DNA of 54,235 nucleotides. Origin: Oscillospiraceae bacterium. GTDB lineage: Bacteria; Bacillota; Clostridia; Oscillospirales; Ruminococcaceae. Shown here piece by piece: positions 1-9,063 of this stretch; position 1 is the stretch's first letter; each line of letters opens with the position of its first letter. The stretch lies in NCBI GenBank assembly GCA_022800935.1, contig JAAWRH010000028.1:1-54235 (forward strand), given 5' to 3'. The notes beneath the pieces were generated by a model. It had not been told where the DNA came from. It searched no databases and was given only the letters and a program-made list of their open reading frames with translations. A program made the translations under genes and the position numbers.

Positions 1-818
1 ATGCCGTCGCCTTCCCAGTAACCGTTGGTTTCCCTGATGTCACTGTCGCTGCTGACTACTCCGAAGTACAGATAATCGCTATCCCAGCGGAAATACAAAT
101 CCGCAGAAACATCTTCTATATCCTTGTCTTGGGCGTTGTGCTTATACAGAGAAGCGTTGCTTTGGTTGATTGTGACGGAAGGGGTTCCCCACACTGCCTC
201 TGTAATGGGCTCGTTCACATCAATTGGTCTGAGTGTTTTTTTCGCTTTATAAGTGGATTCATTCGCCCTATCCGCCTCAATCTTCATCTGCAGCGAAGAC
301 TTAGGCTTGTCTTCTCCGGCTTCACCTTCAACGGGAAGGTTGGGGGCCGGTACGTTTTCACCTGTGGCGGGAGCATTGGGATCACCTTCAGGAGGCGTAA
401 TAGGGTCTGTTTCCCCTTCTTCGCCTTCGGGAGGGGTGGCCGGGTCCGTTTCATTTTCTCCGCCTTCGGGAGGAGTGGTCGGGTCCGTCTCGCCTTCTCC
501 GCCTTCGGGAGGAGTGGTCGGGTCCGTCTCGCCTTCTCCGCCTTCAGGAGGAGTGATCGGGTCCTTTTCCCCTTCTTCGCCTTCGGGGGGAGCGGCGGGC
601 TCCTTTTCATCATCTTCCGGAGTGTTTAAATCTTTGTTAGTTGTGTCGGGGGGTGTTTCTAAATTTGTGTCAACAGTTTCATTGGAATCCTGTGAGTTGT
701 CGGATTCCGACATTCCTGATTCCATTGCCGCTGCCCTGATTGTCACAAAATCAATGGGTGTAGCCATTGAAGTGACGAGCAGTGCAAAGCATAGCAGCGC
801 TGCAAGATACCTTTTCAT
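1..818 (-). CDS. Secreted repeat-containing surface protein with CBM9-like domain (partial, 3' end outside window)
   Basis: The minus-strand frame is open from an ATG at 818 to the left window edge, so the C-terminus is missing. An in-frame ATG at 827 also exists, but GGAG lies about 9 nt before 818 and directly touches 827, so 818 is preferred. The protein begins with a basic stretch and a hydrophobic signal peptide, then an acidic Ser/Asn/Thr region, five 13-residue repeats (TPPEGGEGETDPT type), and a segment with the pattern of CBM9-like sugar-binding domains (a W-G-T-P strand, then RWDSDYLYFGV and NGYWEGDG). Such proteins usually sit on the cell surface or are secreted. The repeat probably acts as a flexible spacer. 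The ligand is unknown, and any catalytic or anchoring domain would lie outside the window. Confidence 0.75.
   Translation of the reverse strand, partial: MKRYLAALLCFALLVTSMATPIDFVTIRAAAMESGMSESDNSQDSNETVDTNLETPPDTTNKDLNTPEDDEKEPAAPPEGEEGEKDPITPPEGGEGETDPTTPPEGGEGETDPTTPPEGGENETDPATPPEGEEGETDPITPPEGDPNAPATGENVPAPNLPVEGEAGEDKPKSSLQMKIEADRANESTYKAKKTLRPIDVNEPITEAVWGTPSVTINQSNASLYKHNAQDKDIEDVSADLYFRWDSDYLYFGVVSSDSDIRETNGYWEGDG
391..585 (-). repeat. Five tandem 39-bp coding repeats
   Basis: Units start at 391, 430, 469, 508 and 547, each 39 bp, with a degenerate sixth after 586. Units 3 and 4 differ only in the last base. They encode the 13-residue acidic, proline-rich repeat of the surface protein. 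The period keeps the reading frame, so gain or loss of copies would only change spacer length. Confidence 0.85.
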
Positions 819-827
819 CTTTTTCAT

Positions 828-1457
828 CTCCTAGAAAACATTTTCTCCGGCAGGGGGCTCCTGCCTTCCATTGTCGCTGCCCCAAATTATTGTTTCCCTT
901 AAAGTGATTATCCACGGTTAGCCTGTTTATCACCTCCTTCGGCCCTGAGTTTCGCTCATTTCTCAATCCTGTTCTGCTCTTTGCGAAAAAGAAAAGCATT
1001 GAAAAAAGATGTTACATGCTCAGAACAGTATTCCACGAAAGATGCTTTGAATTGCCTTAAATATGGTGACTATAGCTAAATTTTAGCAAATAAAATAAAA
1101 AAAACAAGCTATAACAAACATAATAATGATAAGTGTGTAATTATAAACGGGAATATTTAAAATTTTAGGGTGTGTTTGGCGGTTTGAAAAAGTGAAAATG
1201 AAACAGATTAGTGAATTGCTTTTAAAAGCGCTTTTTTAAAAAAGAATTCGTATTTGTCAATAACAGAGAAAATTTCTATAAAACTGTAACGGAATAAATT
1301 ATTGGAGTTTAGAATGGTGCGTACTTATTAGAATTTATTACAGTTTCATTCTTTTAACTTTGAGAAGTTCAATTTGATAGACGGAAAAAACAGCCGGAAG
1401 CATAGAGCTCCCAGCTGTTGCAATGCGTATCGAAAAAAGCAATATAATACTCATACC
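828..1457. other. AT-rich spacer upstream of the surface-protein gene
   Basis: No convincing gene is present. The part next to 828 (to about 1010) is the likely 5' leader of the minus-strand surface-protein gene and has a stretch matching GGAGGTGAT at about 929-937 on the minus strand, but no open frame with protein-like composition follows it. From about 1010 to 1400 the sequence is very AT-rich with long A and T runs. I searched the leader for known riboswitch cores and recognised none. Confidence 0.5.
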
Positions 1458-1462
1458 TGAAA

Positions 1463-1489
1463 AAAGGCAACCACATTGCGGCTGCCTTT
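1463..1489 (-). terminator. Intrinsic terminator of the AbrB-type gene
   Basis: A 10-bp stem (1463-1472 with 1480-1489, one G-U pair) encloses a 7-nt loop. On the minus strand it is followed by a U-run given by the A-tract at 1460-1465. It lies just past the stop codon at 1498. Confidence 0.85.
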
Positions 1490-1497
1490 GCTTGTTT

Positions 1498-1737
1498 TTA
1501 ACCTACCATTTCGTCCTTACAGTTCCGACAGACATTCTTTCCCTTAAATCCAATGATGCCATCCGAGCTGCCGCAGAAGATACAGGTAGGTTCATATTTT
1601 TTCAGAATGACCTGATCCTGCTCCACAAAAATTTCCAGATAGTCCTTTTCGCTGATGTTCAGGGTTCTTCTCAGCTCAATTGGGAGCACAATCCTTCCAA
1701 GTTCGTCCACTTTTCTGACAATTCCAATCGCTTTCAT
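1498..1737 (-). CDS. AbrB/SpoVT-family transition-state regulator
   Basis: A 79-residue protein. The start MKAIGIVRKVDELGR is chosen because AGGAAGG lies 7 nt upstream; a longer frame reaches 1761 but has no better site. The N-terminal half is the swapped-hairpin AbrB DNA-binding domain (VRKVDELGRIVLPIELRRTL), as in AbrB, Abh and SpoVT. The C-terminal part has a CxxC...CxxC pattern (CIFCGS and CRNCK, about residues 51-74) that looks like a small zinc ribbon, a common form in Clostridia. It probably acts as a dimer or tetramer binding AT-rich promoters during transition or sporulation. It is a single gene with its own terminator; targets are not evident. Confidence 0.9.
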   Translation of the reverse strand: MKAIGIVRKVDELGRIVLPIELRRTLNISEKDYLEIFVEQDQVILKKYEPTCIFCGSSDGIIGFKGKNVCRNCKDEMVG

Positions 1738-2400
1738 GCAGAATCCTTCCTTTTTTGACATGATGATGGCGATAGGTGGAGCCGCACCCTATCCGCCGAA
1801 TTTTCCCCTGTTTTATGTCCCATCAGAGGCTCTTTTCAGCGGCACTTAATAAGAGTGTTTTTTCCTTTATTTCCCTATCTATATCATACTATACAATGAA
1901 TTATGATAAATGTCAATGACTCTTTATCTCTTTTCCTGAAATTTGAAAAAATTCTCATATTTTTCCTAAAAAAAGAATATATTTCCAGTAGATTTCCAAC
2001 AAAATCCATTTTTGAAGGTATCCAGTCTTCTGCCATTATAACCTTTATCTCATGTTATTTCATGACTCGACGGAAATATAGGTGATTTTTCGGGCCATAA
2101 GGAGAGTATTCGGCATTTTAAACCTATATTTTTCTAGGAAAAGCTCGAATTGTTTGGCTTGATGTGTTTTTTTCATTTTTATTATTATATATCATTAGAG
2201 AAAACGTCCAAAATGTCCTTTCAGAAGTTGGTGTGACAGTGCGCATTCAGGCTTTGGAGAAAGCGTTAAAAGGCCCTTTAAGGATTCCCTTTTCCTAAGG
2301 GATAGCCGTCCCTCCTGCGGGCAGAATGGGAGTGTCCGCCCGTCCTTCCCGTCTTCCGGGAATGCGGAAAGCTTATGAAAAATAGAAAGAAGGGGTTGCG
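1738..2400. other. Intergenic region between the AbrB-type gene and spmA
   Basis: No coding frame with a ribosome binding site is seen. The part near 1738-1900 holds the AbrB leader, with a short hairpin around 1766-1796 on the minus strand, and an AT-rich block that should contain its promoter. The part from 2100 to 2240 is strongly AT-rich and then turns GC-rich before spmA. No promoter for spmA matches a vegetative consensus well enough to call. Confidence 0.5.
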
Positions 2401-3027
2401 ATGCTCAATCGAATTTTTTTGGGGATGCTGCTGGCTGCAATCGTCGTGGGAATGGCGCTGGGGCGGGGAGAGGAGCTGACCTCCGCCCTGTTGGAGCAGT
2501 CTGCCGGTGCGGTGCGCCTTGCCATAGATATGGCGGGGGTCATGTGCCTTTGGAGCGGGCTGATGAAGGCGGCGGAGCGGGCGGGGCTGGCCGCTGCCGT
2601 CGGAAAACTGCTCTCCCCCCTGACCAGACGGCTCTTTCCAAAATTGAGCAAGAAAGAACAAAATCAAAAGGGGCCGAAGGAGGGTTCGGCGCTGGAGGCA
2701 GTCACCATGAACCTCACCGCCAATTTTCTGGGACTGGGCAATGCGGCGACGCCGCTGGGAATCAAAGCGATGGAGCGGATGGCGGCCCAGTCCCCGAAAG
2801 GCTCCGCCGCCACCGACGAGATGATTCTGTTTTTGGTGTGCAATACAGCGGCGGTTCAGCTTTTTCCCTCCACCCTGGCGGCGGTGCGGCAGGCGTCCGG
2901 GGCCGCCCGGCCCTTGGATGTGCTGCCTGCGGTGTGGATTGCCTCTTTGGCCGCACTGGCCGCCGGAGTCGGTTCCGCCCTCCTGATGGGCAGGCTGAGC
3001 CGGAGAAGAGAGGGGGCCGGGAGATGA
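2401..3027 (+). CDS. spmA: Spore maturation protein A
   Basis: A 208-residue integral membrane protein of the nucleoside-recognition (Gate) domain family. Features that fit SpmA are the N-terminal helix (LNRIFLGMLLAAIVVGMALG), a W-S-G-L-M motif, and the conserved block LTANFLGLGNAATPLGIKAM followed by DEMILFLVCNTAA. The start has AAGGGG about 5 nt upstream. In Bacillus SpmA and SpmB are needed for spore-core dehydration and heat resistance. It overlaps spmB by an ATGA, indicating translational coupling. The length is close to the family norm of about 195-200 residues. Confidence 0.93.
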   Translation: MLNRIFLGMLLAAIVVGMALGRGEELTSALLEQSAGAVRLAIDMAGVMCLWSGLMKAAERAGLAAAVGKLLSPLTRRLFPKLSKKEQNQKGPKEGSALEAVTMNLTANFLGLGNAATPLGIKAMERMAAQSPKGSAATDEMILFLVCNTAAVQLFPSTLAAVRQASGAARPLDVLPAVWIASLAALAAGVGSALLMGRLSRRREGAGR

Positions 3028-3563
3028 GCGGACTTTCCGCCTGGTTCCTTTCCCTAGGGGGATGGGTGATGCCGGTGATGTTCTGCGGGATACTCCTGTA
3101 CAGCGGGGCAAAAAAGGTGGATGTGATGGCCGCCTTCCTGGAAGGGGCCGGGGAGGGCCTTCGCACCGCCCTGGAGCTGATTCCCGCGCTGGCGGCCCTT
3201 TTGTGCGCGGTGGGGCTGTTAAGGGCGTCCGGTGCCCTGGAGCTGCTGGTAAAGGTGCTGGAGCCTGGGGCGCGGATGCTGGGGATACCGGAGGAGGTAT
3301 TGCCTCTTGCGTTGATGCGCCCCGTCTCCGGCAGCGGGTCTCTGGCGATGCTTCGGGAGGTTCTGGAGAAATATGGAGCGGACAGCCTGGCAGGGAGAAC
3401 CGCGTCGGTGATGTACTGCTGTGGGGATACTGCGTTTTATGTGATACCGGTTTACTGCGGGGCGGTAAAGATCAGCGATTCCAGATACGCGCTGCCCGCG
3501 GCGCTGATTGGATGTCTGGCGGGGACGGTATGCAGCGCGTGGATTGTCAGGGCGTTTTTCTGA
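3024..3563 (+). CDS. spmB: Spore maturation protein B
   Basis: A 179-residue membrane protein starting at the ATG that overlaps the spmA stop codon. A longer upstream extension in the same frame only runs through spmA in the wrong frame and is rejected. Conserved SpmB parts are the first helix with VMFCGILLYSGAKKVDVMAAF, the RPVSGSGSLAMLREVLEKYGADS block, and the C-terminal FYVIPVYCGAVKI...RYALPAALIG. It forms a pair with SpmA in spore dehydration. No terminator is obvious directly after it; the next promoter starts at 3672. Confidence 0.93.
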   Translation: MSGLSAWFLSLGGWVMPVMFCGILLYSGAKKVDVMAAFLEGAGEGLRTALELIPALAALLCAVGLLRASGALELLVKVLEPGARMLGIPEEVLPLALMRPVSGSGSLAMLREVLEKYGADSLAGRTASVMYCCGDTAFYVIPVYCGAVKISDSRYALPAALIGCLAGTVCSAWIVRAFF

Positions 3564-3671
3564 TGCGGCCAGGCAGCGTATTGAAACAATTTTTGTTTCC
3601 CCTTGGCTCGCCGCTTTTGTAAAGTTTTTTTGAAGGACGGTAAATGAGTGGGAGAATCTGCCTTGATGCCA

Positions 3672-3700
3672 TTGCGAAAATCCTCTTTTTATGCTATACT
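3672..3700 (+). promoter_or_regulatory. Sigma-A-type promoter of the MATE gene
   Basis: TTGCGA (3672-3677), a 17-bp spacer and TATACT (3695-3700) match the vegetative consensus. Transcription would start near 3707, giving a leader of about 90 nt before the ATG at 3799. Confidence 0.7.
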
Positions 3701-3730
3701 ATAGAAAAGCGTTCGTACATAAAAACAAAC

Positions 3731-3761
3731 GGGGAGCGGTCCGGTTTGTCCGGACCCCTCC
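3731..3761 (+). promoter_or_regulatory. GC-rich hairpin in the leader of the MATE gene
   Basis: GGTCCGG (3738-3744) pairs with CCGGACC (3750-3756) around a 5-nt loop, with further G-C pairing on the outside. It lies between promoter and ribosome binding site and is followed by a pyrimidine-rich but imperfect U-tract, so it could be an attenuator or only an mRNA-stabilising stem. Confidence 0.4.
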
Positions 3762-3798
3762 TTCTGTTTACGCCAATTTTATGAGGGAGGAAATTTCA

Positions 3799-5181
3799 AT
3801 GGGAAGTTTAAAGAGCCTTTTCGCGCCCACGGATATGACGGTGGGACCGCCCTGGAAAAAGATTATCGCCTTTGCCATCCCCATGCTCATCGGCAACATT
3901 GCCCAGCAGCTTTATAACACCGTTGACAGCATTGTGGTGGGCCGCTATGTGGGCGATAATGCCCTGGCCGCTGTGGGCAGCGCGGGACCGATTTTGAACC
4001 TTCTGCTTGTCCTGTTTGTCGGCATCTCCGTGGGAGCCAGCATCATGGTCTCCCAGTATTTCGGGGCAAAGGAGAGGGAGGAGCTGTCCAGCACCATCGG
4101 CTGCTGCATTACGTTGACGGCGATTTCCTCTGTCATCATCATGGTTCTGGCCCCCATGCTCATCCGGCCGCTGCTCCATCTGCTCAACACCCCGGAGAGC
4201 ATCATCGAATGGTGCGATTCCTATCTGACCATCCTCTTTGTGGGAATAGCGGGTATGGCCTTTTATAACATTTTAAGCGGTATTCTCCGGGGCCTTGGCG
4301 ATTCGGTTTCGGCCCTGATTTATCTGTTGGTCTCCACCGTGCTCAATATCATCCTTGATGTGTGGTTTGTGGCGGGCCTTTCCATGGAGGTTGCGGGGGT
4401 CGCCCTGGCCACCGCCATTGCCCAGGGCGTTTCAGCAGTGCTTTGCCTCCTGAAGCTCTCCCGCATGAAGGAGATTTTTGACCTGAAGCCCCGTTACCTC
4501 AAGCCTGGAAAGCGCCATTCCCTCATGATTGTCAAGCTGGGGCTCCCTTCCGGGCTGACCCAGGCGATTTTCTCCATGGCGATGATTGTGGTGCAGTCCC
4601 TGACAAACAGCTTTGGGGAGATGGTCATTGCCGCCAACGTCATTATCATGCGTGTGGACGGCTTTGCCATGATGCCGAACTTCTCCTTCGGCACCGCCAT
4701 GACCACCTACGCGGGACAGAATGTAGGGGCTAACAACTACAAGCGGGTAGACGACGGAGCGAAGCAGGGGACCCTGATTGCCGTCGCCGTCTCCACGGTC
4801 ATTACGGCACTGATTCTGATCTTTGGAAAATACCTAATGGGCGTCTTTACCGAAACCGCCGAGCTGGTCCAGCTGAGCAACCACATGATGCACATCCTGG
4901 CGGCGGGATATATTGCCATGGCTGTCACCCAATGCCTGTCCGGCGTGATGCGCGGGGCGGGGGACACCATGACCCCTATGTGGATTTCCCTGATTACCAC
5001 CGTTGCCCTGCGGGTTCCGGTTGCCTACGGAATCGCCTGGCTCACCCGCAGTGAGCTGTACCCCAACGGGCGCAGTGAGTGTATCTTCATCTCTCTGCTG
5101 GTCTCCTGGGTGATCGGCGCGCTGATTACCGCTGTGTCCTACCGCAGGGGTAAGTGGAAGTCCAAGTCAATTCAGGCTTGA
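3799..5181 (+). CDS. MATE-family Na+/H+-coupled multidrug or metabolite exporter
   Basis: A 460-residue membrane protein. The ATG at 3799 is chosen because GGGAGG sits 8 nt upstream; the open frame extends to 3691 but that part runs through the promoter and leader. The two repeated halves typical of MATE proteins are visible: the first starts with IIAFAIPMLIGNIAQQLYNTVDSIVVGRYVG, the second near LGLPSGLTQAIFSMAMIVVQSL. The pattern fits the DinF/NorM-like bacterial group with about 12 helices, exporting a substrate in exchange for Na+ or H+. The substrate cannot be inferred. It is monocistronic, with its own promoter and a terminator. Confidence 0.93.
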   Translation: MGSLKSLFAPTDMTVGPPWKKIIAFAIPMLIGNIAQQLYNTVDSIVVGRYVGDNALAAVGSAGPILNLLLVLFVGISVGASIMVSQYFGAKEREELSSTIGCCITLTAISSVIIMVLAPMLIRPLLHLLNTPESIIEWCDSYLTILFVGIAGMAFYNILSGILRGLGDSVSALIYLLVSTVLNIILDVWFVAGLSMEVAGVALATAIAQGVSAVLCLLKLSRMKEIFDLKPRYLKPGKRHSLMIVKLGLPSGLTQAIFSMAMIVVQSLTNSFGEMVIAANVIIMRVDGFAMMPNFSFGTAMTTYAGQNVGANNYKRVDDGAKQGTLIAVAVSTVITALILIFGKYLMGVFTETAELVQLSNHMMHILAAGYIAMAVTQCLSGVMRGAGDTMTPMWISLITTVALRVPVAYGIAWLTRSELYPNGRSECIFISLLVSWVIGALITAVSYRRGKWKSKSIQA

Positions 5182-5209
5182 TGGCCGCGGCCTGTCAATG
5201 ACAGAGGAA

Positions 5210-5254
5210 ACAGAGCAGAAAAACCTGGCAAATCGCTTGGCCTTTCGGCTCTGT
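5210..5254. terminator. Hairpin terminator between convergent MATE and GarR genes
   Basis: ACAGAGC (5210-5216) pairs with GCTCTGT (5248-5254), and the pairing extends inward with GAAA/TTTC after one mismatch. A short T-run (GCTTTTCTC) follows on the plus strand. It lies between the stop codons of two convergent genes and may serve both. Confidence 0.55.
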
Positions 5255-5290
5255 GCTTTTCTCTGGCGGGAACCAGAGGGCTTCTGGGCT

Positions 5291-6172
5291 TTATTCTATC
5301 ACTGTTCCTGTGAGCTTCTGATAGTATTTGGCAATGGCGCTGTGGTCGTCCTGACCGCAGCCGTCAAAGTGCAGGTTTTCCAGAATCTCCATCACCGCAG
5401 CGGTCAGCGGCAGCGGCGCGCCTACTCCATGCCCCGTCTCAATGGCATTGTTCAAATCCTTGATGTGCAGGTCAATCTTGAACCCAGGCTTGAAATTCTG
5501 GTCCATAATCATGGGTGCCTTGGCGTTCATAACTGTGGAACCCGCCAGGCCGCCCTTGATGGCATCAAACACCAGATGGGGGTCCACTCCAGCCTTTTTG
5601 GCCAGCATGAACGCCTCGGAGACAGCCGCGATGTTCAGCGCCACAATGACCTGGTTGGCCAGCTTGGTGGTGTTGCCCGCGCCGATATCGCCGCAGTGTA
5701 CCGCGGAAGCGCCCATCTTCAGCAGCAGGTCCTTCACCGATTCAAACACCGCCTTGTCGCCGCCCACCATAATGGAAAGGGTGCCGTCAACTGCCTTTGG
5801 CTCGCCGCCGGAAACCGGGGCGTCCAGCATCTTGACCCCCTTGGCCGCGCACGCCTTTTCAATTTCCTGGGAGGCCAGAGGGGCAATGCTGCTCATGTCA
5901 ATGAGGATTAGGCCGGGCTTTGCCCCCTCCAGAACGCCGTTTTCCCCGCAGACCACTGCCTTGACGTGGGGGGAGTTAGGCAGCATGGTGATGACAATGT
6001 CGCTCTGCTCCGCCACCTCACGGGCGGTGGAGGCGGACTGCGCGCCGCAGGACACGATTTCTGCCACCGCTTCCTGATTGATGTCCTCAACAACCACGGA
6101 ATAACCGGCCTTCAGCAGATTTTTGCTCATGGGCTTTCCCATAATTCCAAGTCCGATAAAACCAATTTTCAC
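5291..6172 (-). CDS. garR: 2-hydroxy-3-oxopropionate (tartronate semialdehyde) reductase-type dehydrogenase
   Basis: A 293-residue beta-hydroxyacid dehydrogenase, starting with GTG at 6172 (GAGG 8 nt upstream). The N-terminal Rossmann motif GFIGLGIMGKPMSKNL binds NAD(P)H. DAPVSGGEPKA (117-127) is the substrate-binding motif, and the catalytic lysine is K170 in TTKLANQ. KDLNNA follows in the helical C-terminal domain. The family interconverts tartronate semialdehyde and D-glycerate, or closely related acids such as 3-hydroxyisobutyrate; this sequence most resembles GarR/GlxR. No glycerate kinase or aldolase is adjacent, so the pathway is not shown by context. Confidence 0.85.
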   Translation of the reverse strand: MKIGFIGLGIMGKPMSKNLLKAGYSVVVEDINQEAVAEIVSCGAQSASTAREVAEQSDIVITMLPNSPHVKAVVCGENGVLEGAKPGLILIDMSSIAPLASQEIEKACAAKGVKMLDAPVSGGEPKAVDGTLSIMVGGDKAVFESVKDLLLKMGASAVHCGDIGAGNTTKLANQVIVALNIAAVSEAFMLAKKAGVDPHLVFDAIKGGLAGSTVMNAKAPMIMDQNFKPGFKIDLHIKDLNNAIETGHGVGAPLPLTAAVMEILENLHFDGCGQDDHSAIAKYYQKLTGTVIE

Positions 6173-6227
6173 AGCAACTACCTCTTTTCTTCATTTTTCC
6201 GCTTGCGAGCGTGAATGTGATATTTTT

Positions 6228-6256
6228 ATTATATCTTTTTCTCCGCCTTGATGCAA
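6228..6256 (-). promoter_or_regulatory. Promoter of the garR-like gene
   Basis: On the minus strand TTGCAT (6256-6251), a 17-bp spacer and TATAAT (6233-6228) lie about 55 nt upstream of the GTG start. Confidence 0.7.
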
Positions 6257-6387
6257 TAGGGAATGCGGCAATTTTAGCAATAAAACATTGAGGAGGGGAA
6301 GGTATGGGCATCATGGGGGAAGCTTGCTGTGTCGGAAAGCATTCCCATAATATTTTACTCACAGATATTGCATTCCCTTCCTGCTAA

Positions 6388-9063
6388 TTACTGTTCCTGG
6401 AATTGTTCGGCCAATCTTGCAAATGATGAATTTGCCATCACCTGTTTTGAGGGGATAAATAAGTATTTCCAGGGTTTATATCCATTTGCCCTGCACCAAC
6501 GAGTTGCAACCTCGCAGTACTGGATACCACGATTTTTCTTAGCAATTACATCTGGATCGGCCATATCTTTTTCGGCCTTGACCTCAATTAGATAGCAACA
6601 ATCTGTAGTTTCCACCACGAAGTCCGGCTCATACCGTTTGCCACGGTTATAGGTAATATTGAATTCATTAGGTGCTGGTCGCAACCATTTCAACACATCC
6701 TCGTCCCGATCCATCACACGGGCCAAGGTTAGTTCTCCCTCTTTGGAATCAAATTTGGCTTCTGTAAAGACACCTTTCCTGATTCCCTCAAACAAAACAG
6801 AATGAATGTCTCCCTCAAAGTCATCATATAGCCCAACACGCTGTTTGAATCTAAGACTTTGCCGAAAATTATTGCATCTTACATCCATGACTTCCTCCTG
6901 CAAGAAGCCATTTTCACAGTAGAAATGCTTCATCATTTGTGTATAGATTTTATTAGCTAAGTCACGTCGATACATCATCACAATATTCTGCATTCCATTT
7001 GTGCCATATGTTGATTTATAGTGGTCACACGCCTGCGTAATGAGCTTGAACAGTAAGGTTGAACAACGCTCATAGTCAATTTCCGGCTCCTTACGAAGTT
7101 CGGACAAAATGACCTTTTTGGGATTATAGCCCTCAAAATCAATAGCAGCGCCCTTGATTCGCCGCCTATAGCTCATATCCTCAAGATTTTGAATGAGCAG
7201 CTCATTTTTTATGGGTACATGGGTGAACTCGCTGAGATTCAAGTCAAAATCTACAAACACATACTCCTCAGCACCAGCGTCTGTTACCCGAATGCGGGGA
7301 ATGGGAATATATTTTTCGATGATAGATTTGTAGACCTGTTCCGTTTCTTCTTCCAACCATACAAGGAACGGATTTTCATTGTTCCTAAAGATTATCCCAA
7401 AGTCCTGATCTTTTTCGATTTTTTCCTTTACCGCCTGAACGATTTTCTGCTTGTCCTGCTGTGTTGGAGCAACAGGATCGGGTGAGGCGGAAATATATTC
7501 CTCAGTCTTTTCTTGCAGATAGCCCTTGGCTGTCTGCAAAAGTATATTGTTCTCCTTGCTCTCTGCAACGCCTGTCTGCTCATAGGCGCGCTGTAATTCC
7601 TGCTCTGGTTTATCGTCGTCAAACGTAAGCTGTGTATAAGCAATCTCCTCCGGCTCGTCCAAATCCTCCGCCTTAATAACATTACCGGCCTTGAAAATTG
7701 AATCGCCCTTCTGTGCTTCCGCCAAAATATCCTGAAATTTATCATGTGCAGTGAGCATGACTGCATCCACATCTCTGTCGCCTGTGCGTTCCCCATAAGG
7801 CAGACGCAGTCCACGTCCCACCATCTGCTCACGCAAAATTTTGGAAGCAGCGGTGCGGAGGGGCACAATAGTATAGAGGTTGTTGACATCCCAGCCCTCT
7901 TTCAGCATATTGACATGAATTACAATTTCAACGGGATTGCTAGGGTTTTCCACATCCAGCAGCAGACGAGTATTTGCTTCGGTTTCAGCACCCTTTTGTC
8001 TGGAGTGGACAGTAATCGTCTTGTTGCGATATGCACCATTTCTGAATTCGTCAGATTTAATGAAATTCTCCACCCATGCTGCATGGTCAGTATCTTTGCA
8101 GACCACCAACATAAAGGGCTTCACTGTCCGCACAGGCTTTTCCGGCGTGCTGTGATTAGTGGCATAGACTTCCAGTTCTCCCTTTGTACGCTCGTGGCAG
8201 GCGATGCCATCTAGCAGCATCATCTTATCAAGCTGCTCATCTCCGAAGTTATAAAAATCAATGTCAGAGCGAGTGACGGCAAAGGGAGTGCGAGTATAAC
8301 CATCCTCAATGGCTTTTGACAGTGGGTATTCATAAACTACATTTTTAAACGGCACTTGCTTTGTACCCGCAGTTACCAAGGGCGTTGCAGTCAGCTCCAG
8401 GCCTAATAGTGGATGCAGGTCATTGAGCGCCTGTGCTCCCTTCTCCGCCCGGTAGTGATGTGACTCATCCATTATCAATACCAAATCAGGCAGGTTGGAA
8501 AGGTACTGATAGAACGAATCACCCAGCAGCTCATTCACCTTGCGCATATTTGCGCCCTCTTTGTTGAATTTGTCAATATTATAAATGAAGATATGGATTT
8601 CTGAATCGTACAGGGAAATTGCCTTATCCCTGTAATCATCGTCAGCGATGATTTGTGGCAGCACAGGGAAGCAGCCCAATCCCCGGAACACATACTTAGG
8701 GTTGTTGTTATCGCTCAAGTCCCTTTTCAGTTTGTTATAGATGGTGGTGTTTGGTGCAACAACAAAGAAATTCTTAATATTATGCTGGGTGTATAGATAA
8801 GCGATAAACGCCCCCATCAGGCGGGTCTTGCCCACACCGGTGGCAAGGACAAATGTTATTGACATAAACTCCCGCTCAAAATCCGAGCAAGTGGGATACA
8901 TGGCATGAACACTGCCTAGCGCCGCTCTCAGATTCATACCTTTGCGGAGATTAACGGAGGTAACGATTTCCTCCAAAATTTTTAGAGAAGCAATCTGCGG
9001 CTTGCGCAGAGACATAACGCCGCCGATATAATTAGTAGTATATAAGGGAAAACGCTCACTCAT
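6388..9063 (-). CDS. Type III restriction-modification Res subunit (helicase-nuclease)
   Basis: An 891-residue superfamily 2 helicase joined to a nuclease. Walker A is ATGVGKT (74-80), motif II is DESH (199-202), and motif VI is QMVGRGLRLPYGER. The C-terminal YEPDFVVE...LIEVKAEKD block (about 811-833) fits a PD-(D/E)XK nuclease with its acidic and lysine residues present. Res works with a Mod methyltransferase that supplies sequence recognition, translocates on DNA and cuts when two unmodified sites face each other. Here the reading frame is intact and overlaps the upstream mod relic by 8 nt, but mod is missing its catalytic part, so restriction is probably inactive or depends on a Mod elsewhere. 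An internal start at residue 17 (MSLRKPQ) is possible. Confidence 0.88.
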   Translation of the reverse strand: MSERFPLYTTNYIGGVMSLRKPQIASLKILEEIVTSVNLRKGMNLRAALGSVHAMYPTCSDFEREFMSITFVLATGVGKTRLMGAFIAYLYTQHNIKNFFVVAPNTTIYNKLKRDLSDNNNPKYVFRGLGCFPVLPQIIADDDYRDKAISLYDSEIHIFIYNIDKFNKEGANMRKVNELLGDSFYQYLSNLPDLVLIMDESHHYRAEKGAQALNDLHPLLGLELTATPLVTAGTKQVPFKNVVYEYPLSKAIEDGYTRTPFAVTRSDIDFYNFGDEQLDKMMLLDGIACHERTKGELEVYATNHSTPEKPVRTVKPFMLVVCKDTDHAAWVENFIKSDEFRNGAYRNKTITVHSRQKGAETEANTRLLLDVENPSNPVEIVIHVNMLKEGWDVNNLYTIVPLRTAASKILREQMVGRGLRLPYGERTGDRDVDAVMLTAHDKFQDILAEAQKGDSIFKAGNVIKAEDLDEPEEIAYTQLTFDDDKPEQELQRAYEQTGVAESKENNILLQTAKGYLQEKTEEYISASPDPVAPTQQDKQKIVQAVKEKIEKDQDFGIIFRNNENPFLVWLEEETEQVYKSIIEKYIPIPRIRVTDAGAEEYVFVDFDLNLSEFTHVPIKNELLIQNLEDMSYRRRIKGAAIDFEGYNPKKVILSELRKEPEIDYERCSTLLFKLITQACDHYKSTYGTNGMQNIVMMYRRDLANKIYTQMMKHFYCENGFLQEEVMDVRCNNFRQSLRFKQRVGLYDDFEGDIHSVLFEGIRKGVFTEAKFDSKEGELTLARVMDRDEDVLKWLRPAPNEFNITYNRGKRYEPDFVVETTDCCYLIEVKAEKDMADPDVIAKKNRGIQYCEVATRWCRANGYKPWKYLFIPSKQVMANSSFARLAEQFQEQ

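Noticed and set aside
391-585. Regular 39-bp repeats considered as a CRISPR array
   Set aside because: Units are directly adjacent with no spacers and lie in a coding frame; no cas genes are nearby.
253-834. 193-codon plus-strand ORF rich in Ser/Pro/Gly
   Set aside because: It is the antisense shadow of the tandem repeats; the minus strand gives a signal peptide, ribosome binding site and CBM9-like domain.
828-1010. Possible riboswitch in the leader of the surface-protein gene
   Set aside because: Purine-rich blocks looked suggestive, but no conserved core of the common riboswitch classes could be matched.
2544-3023. N-terminal extension of the spmB frame
   Set aside because: It overlaps spmA in another phase and has no SpmB similarity; the ATGA-coupled start at 3024 fits the family.
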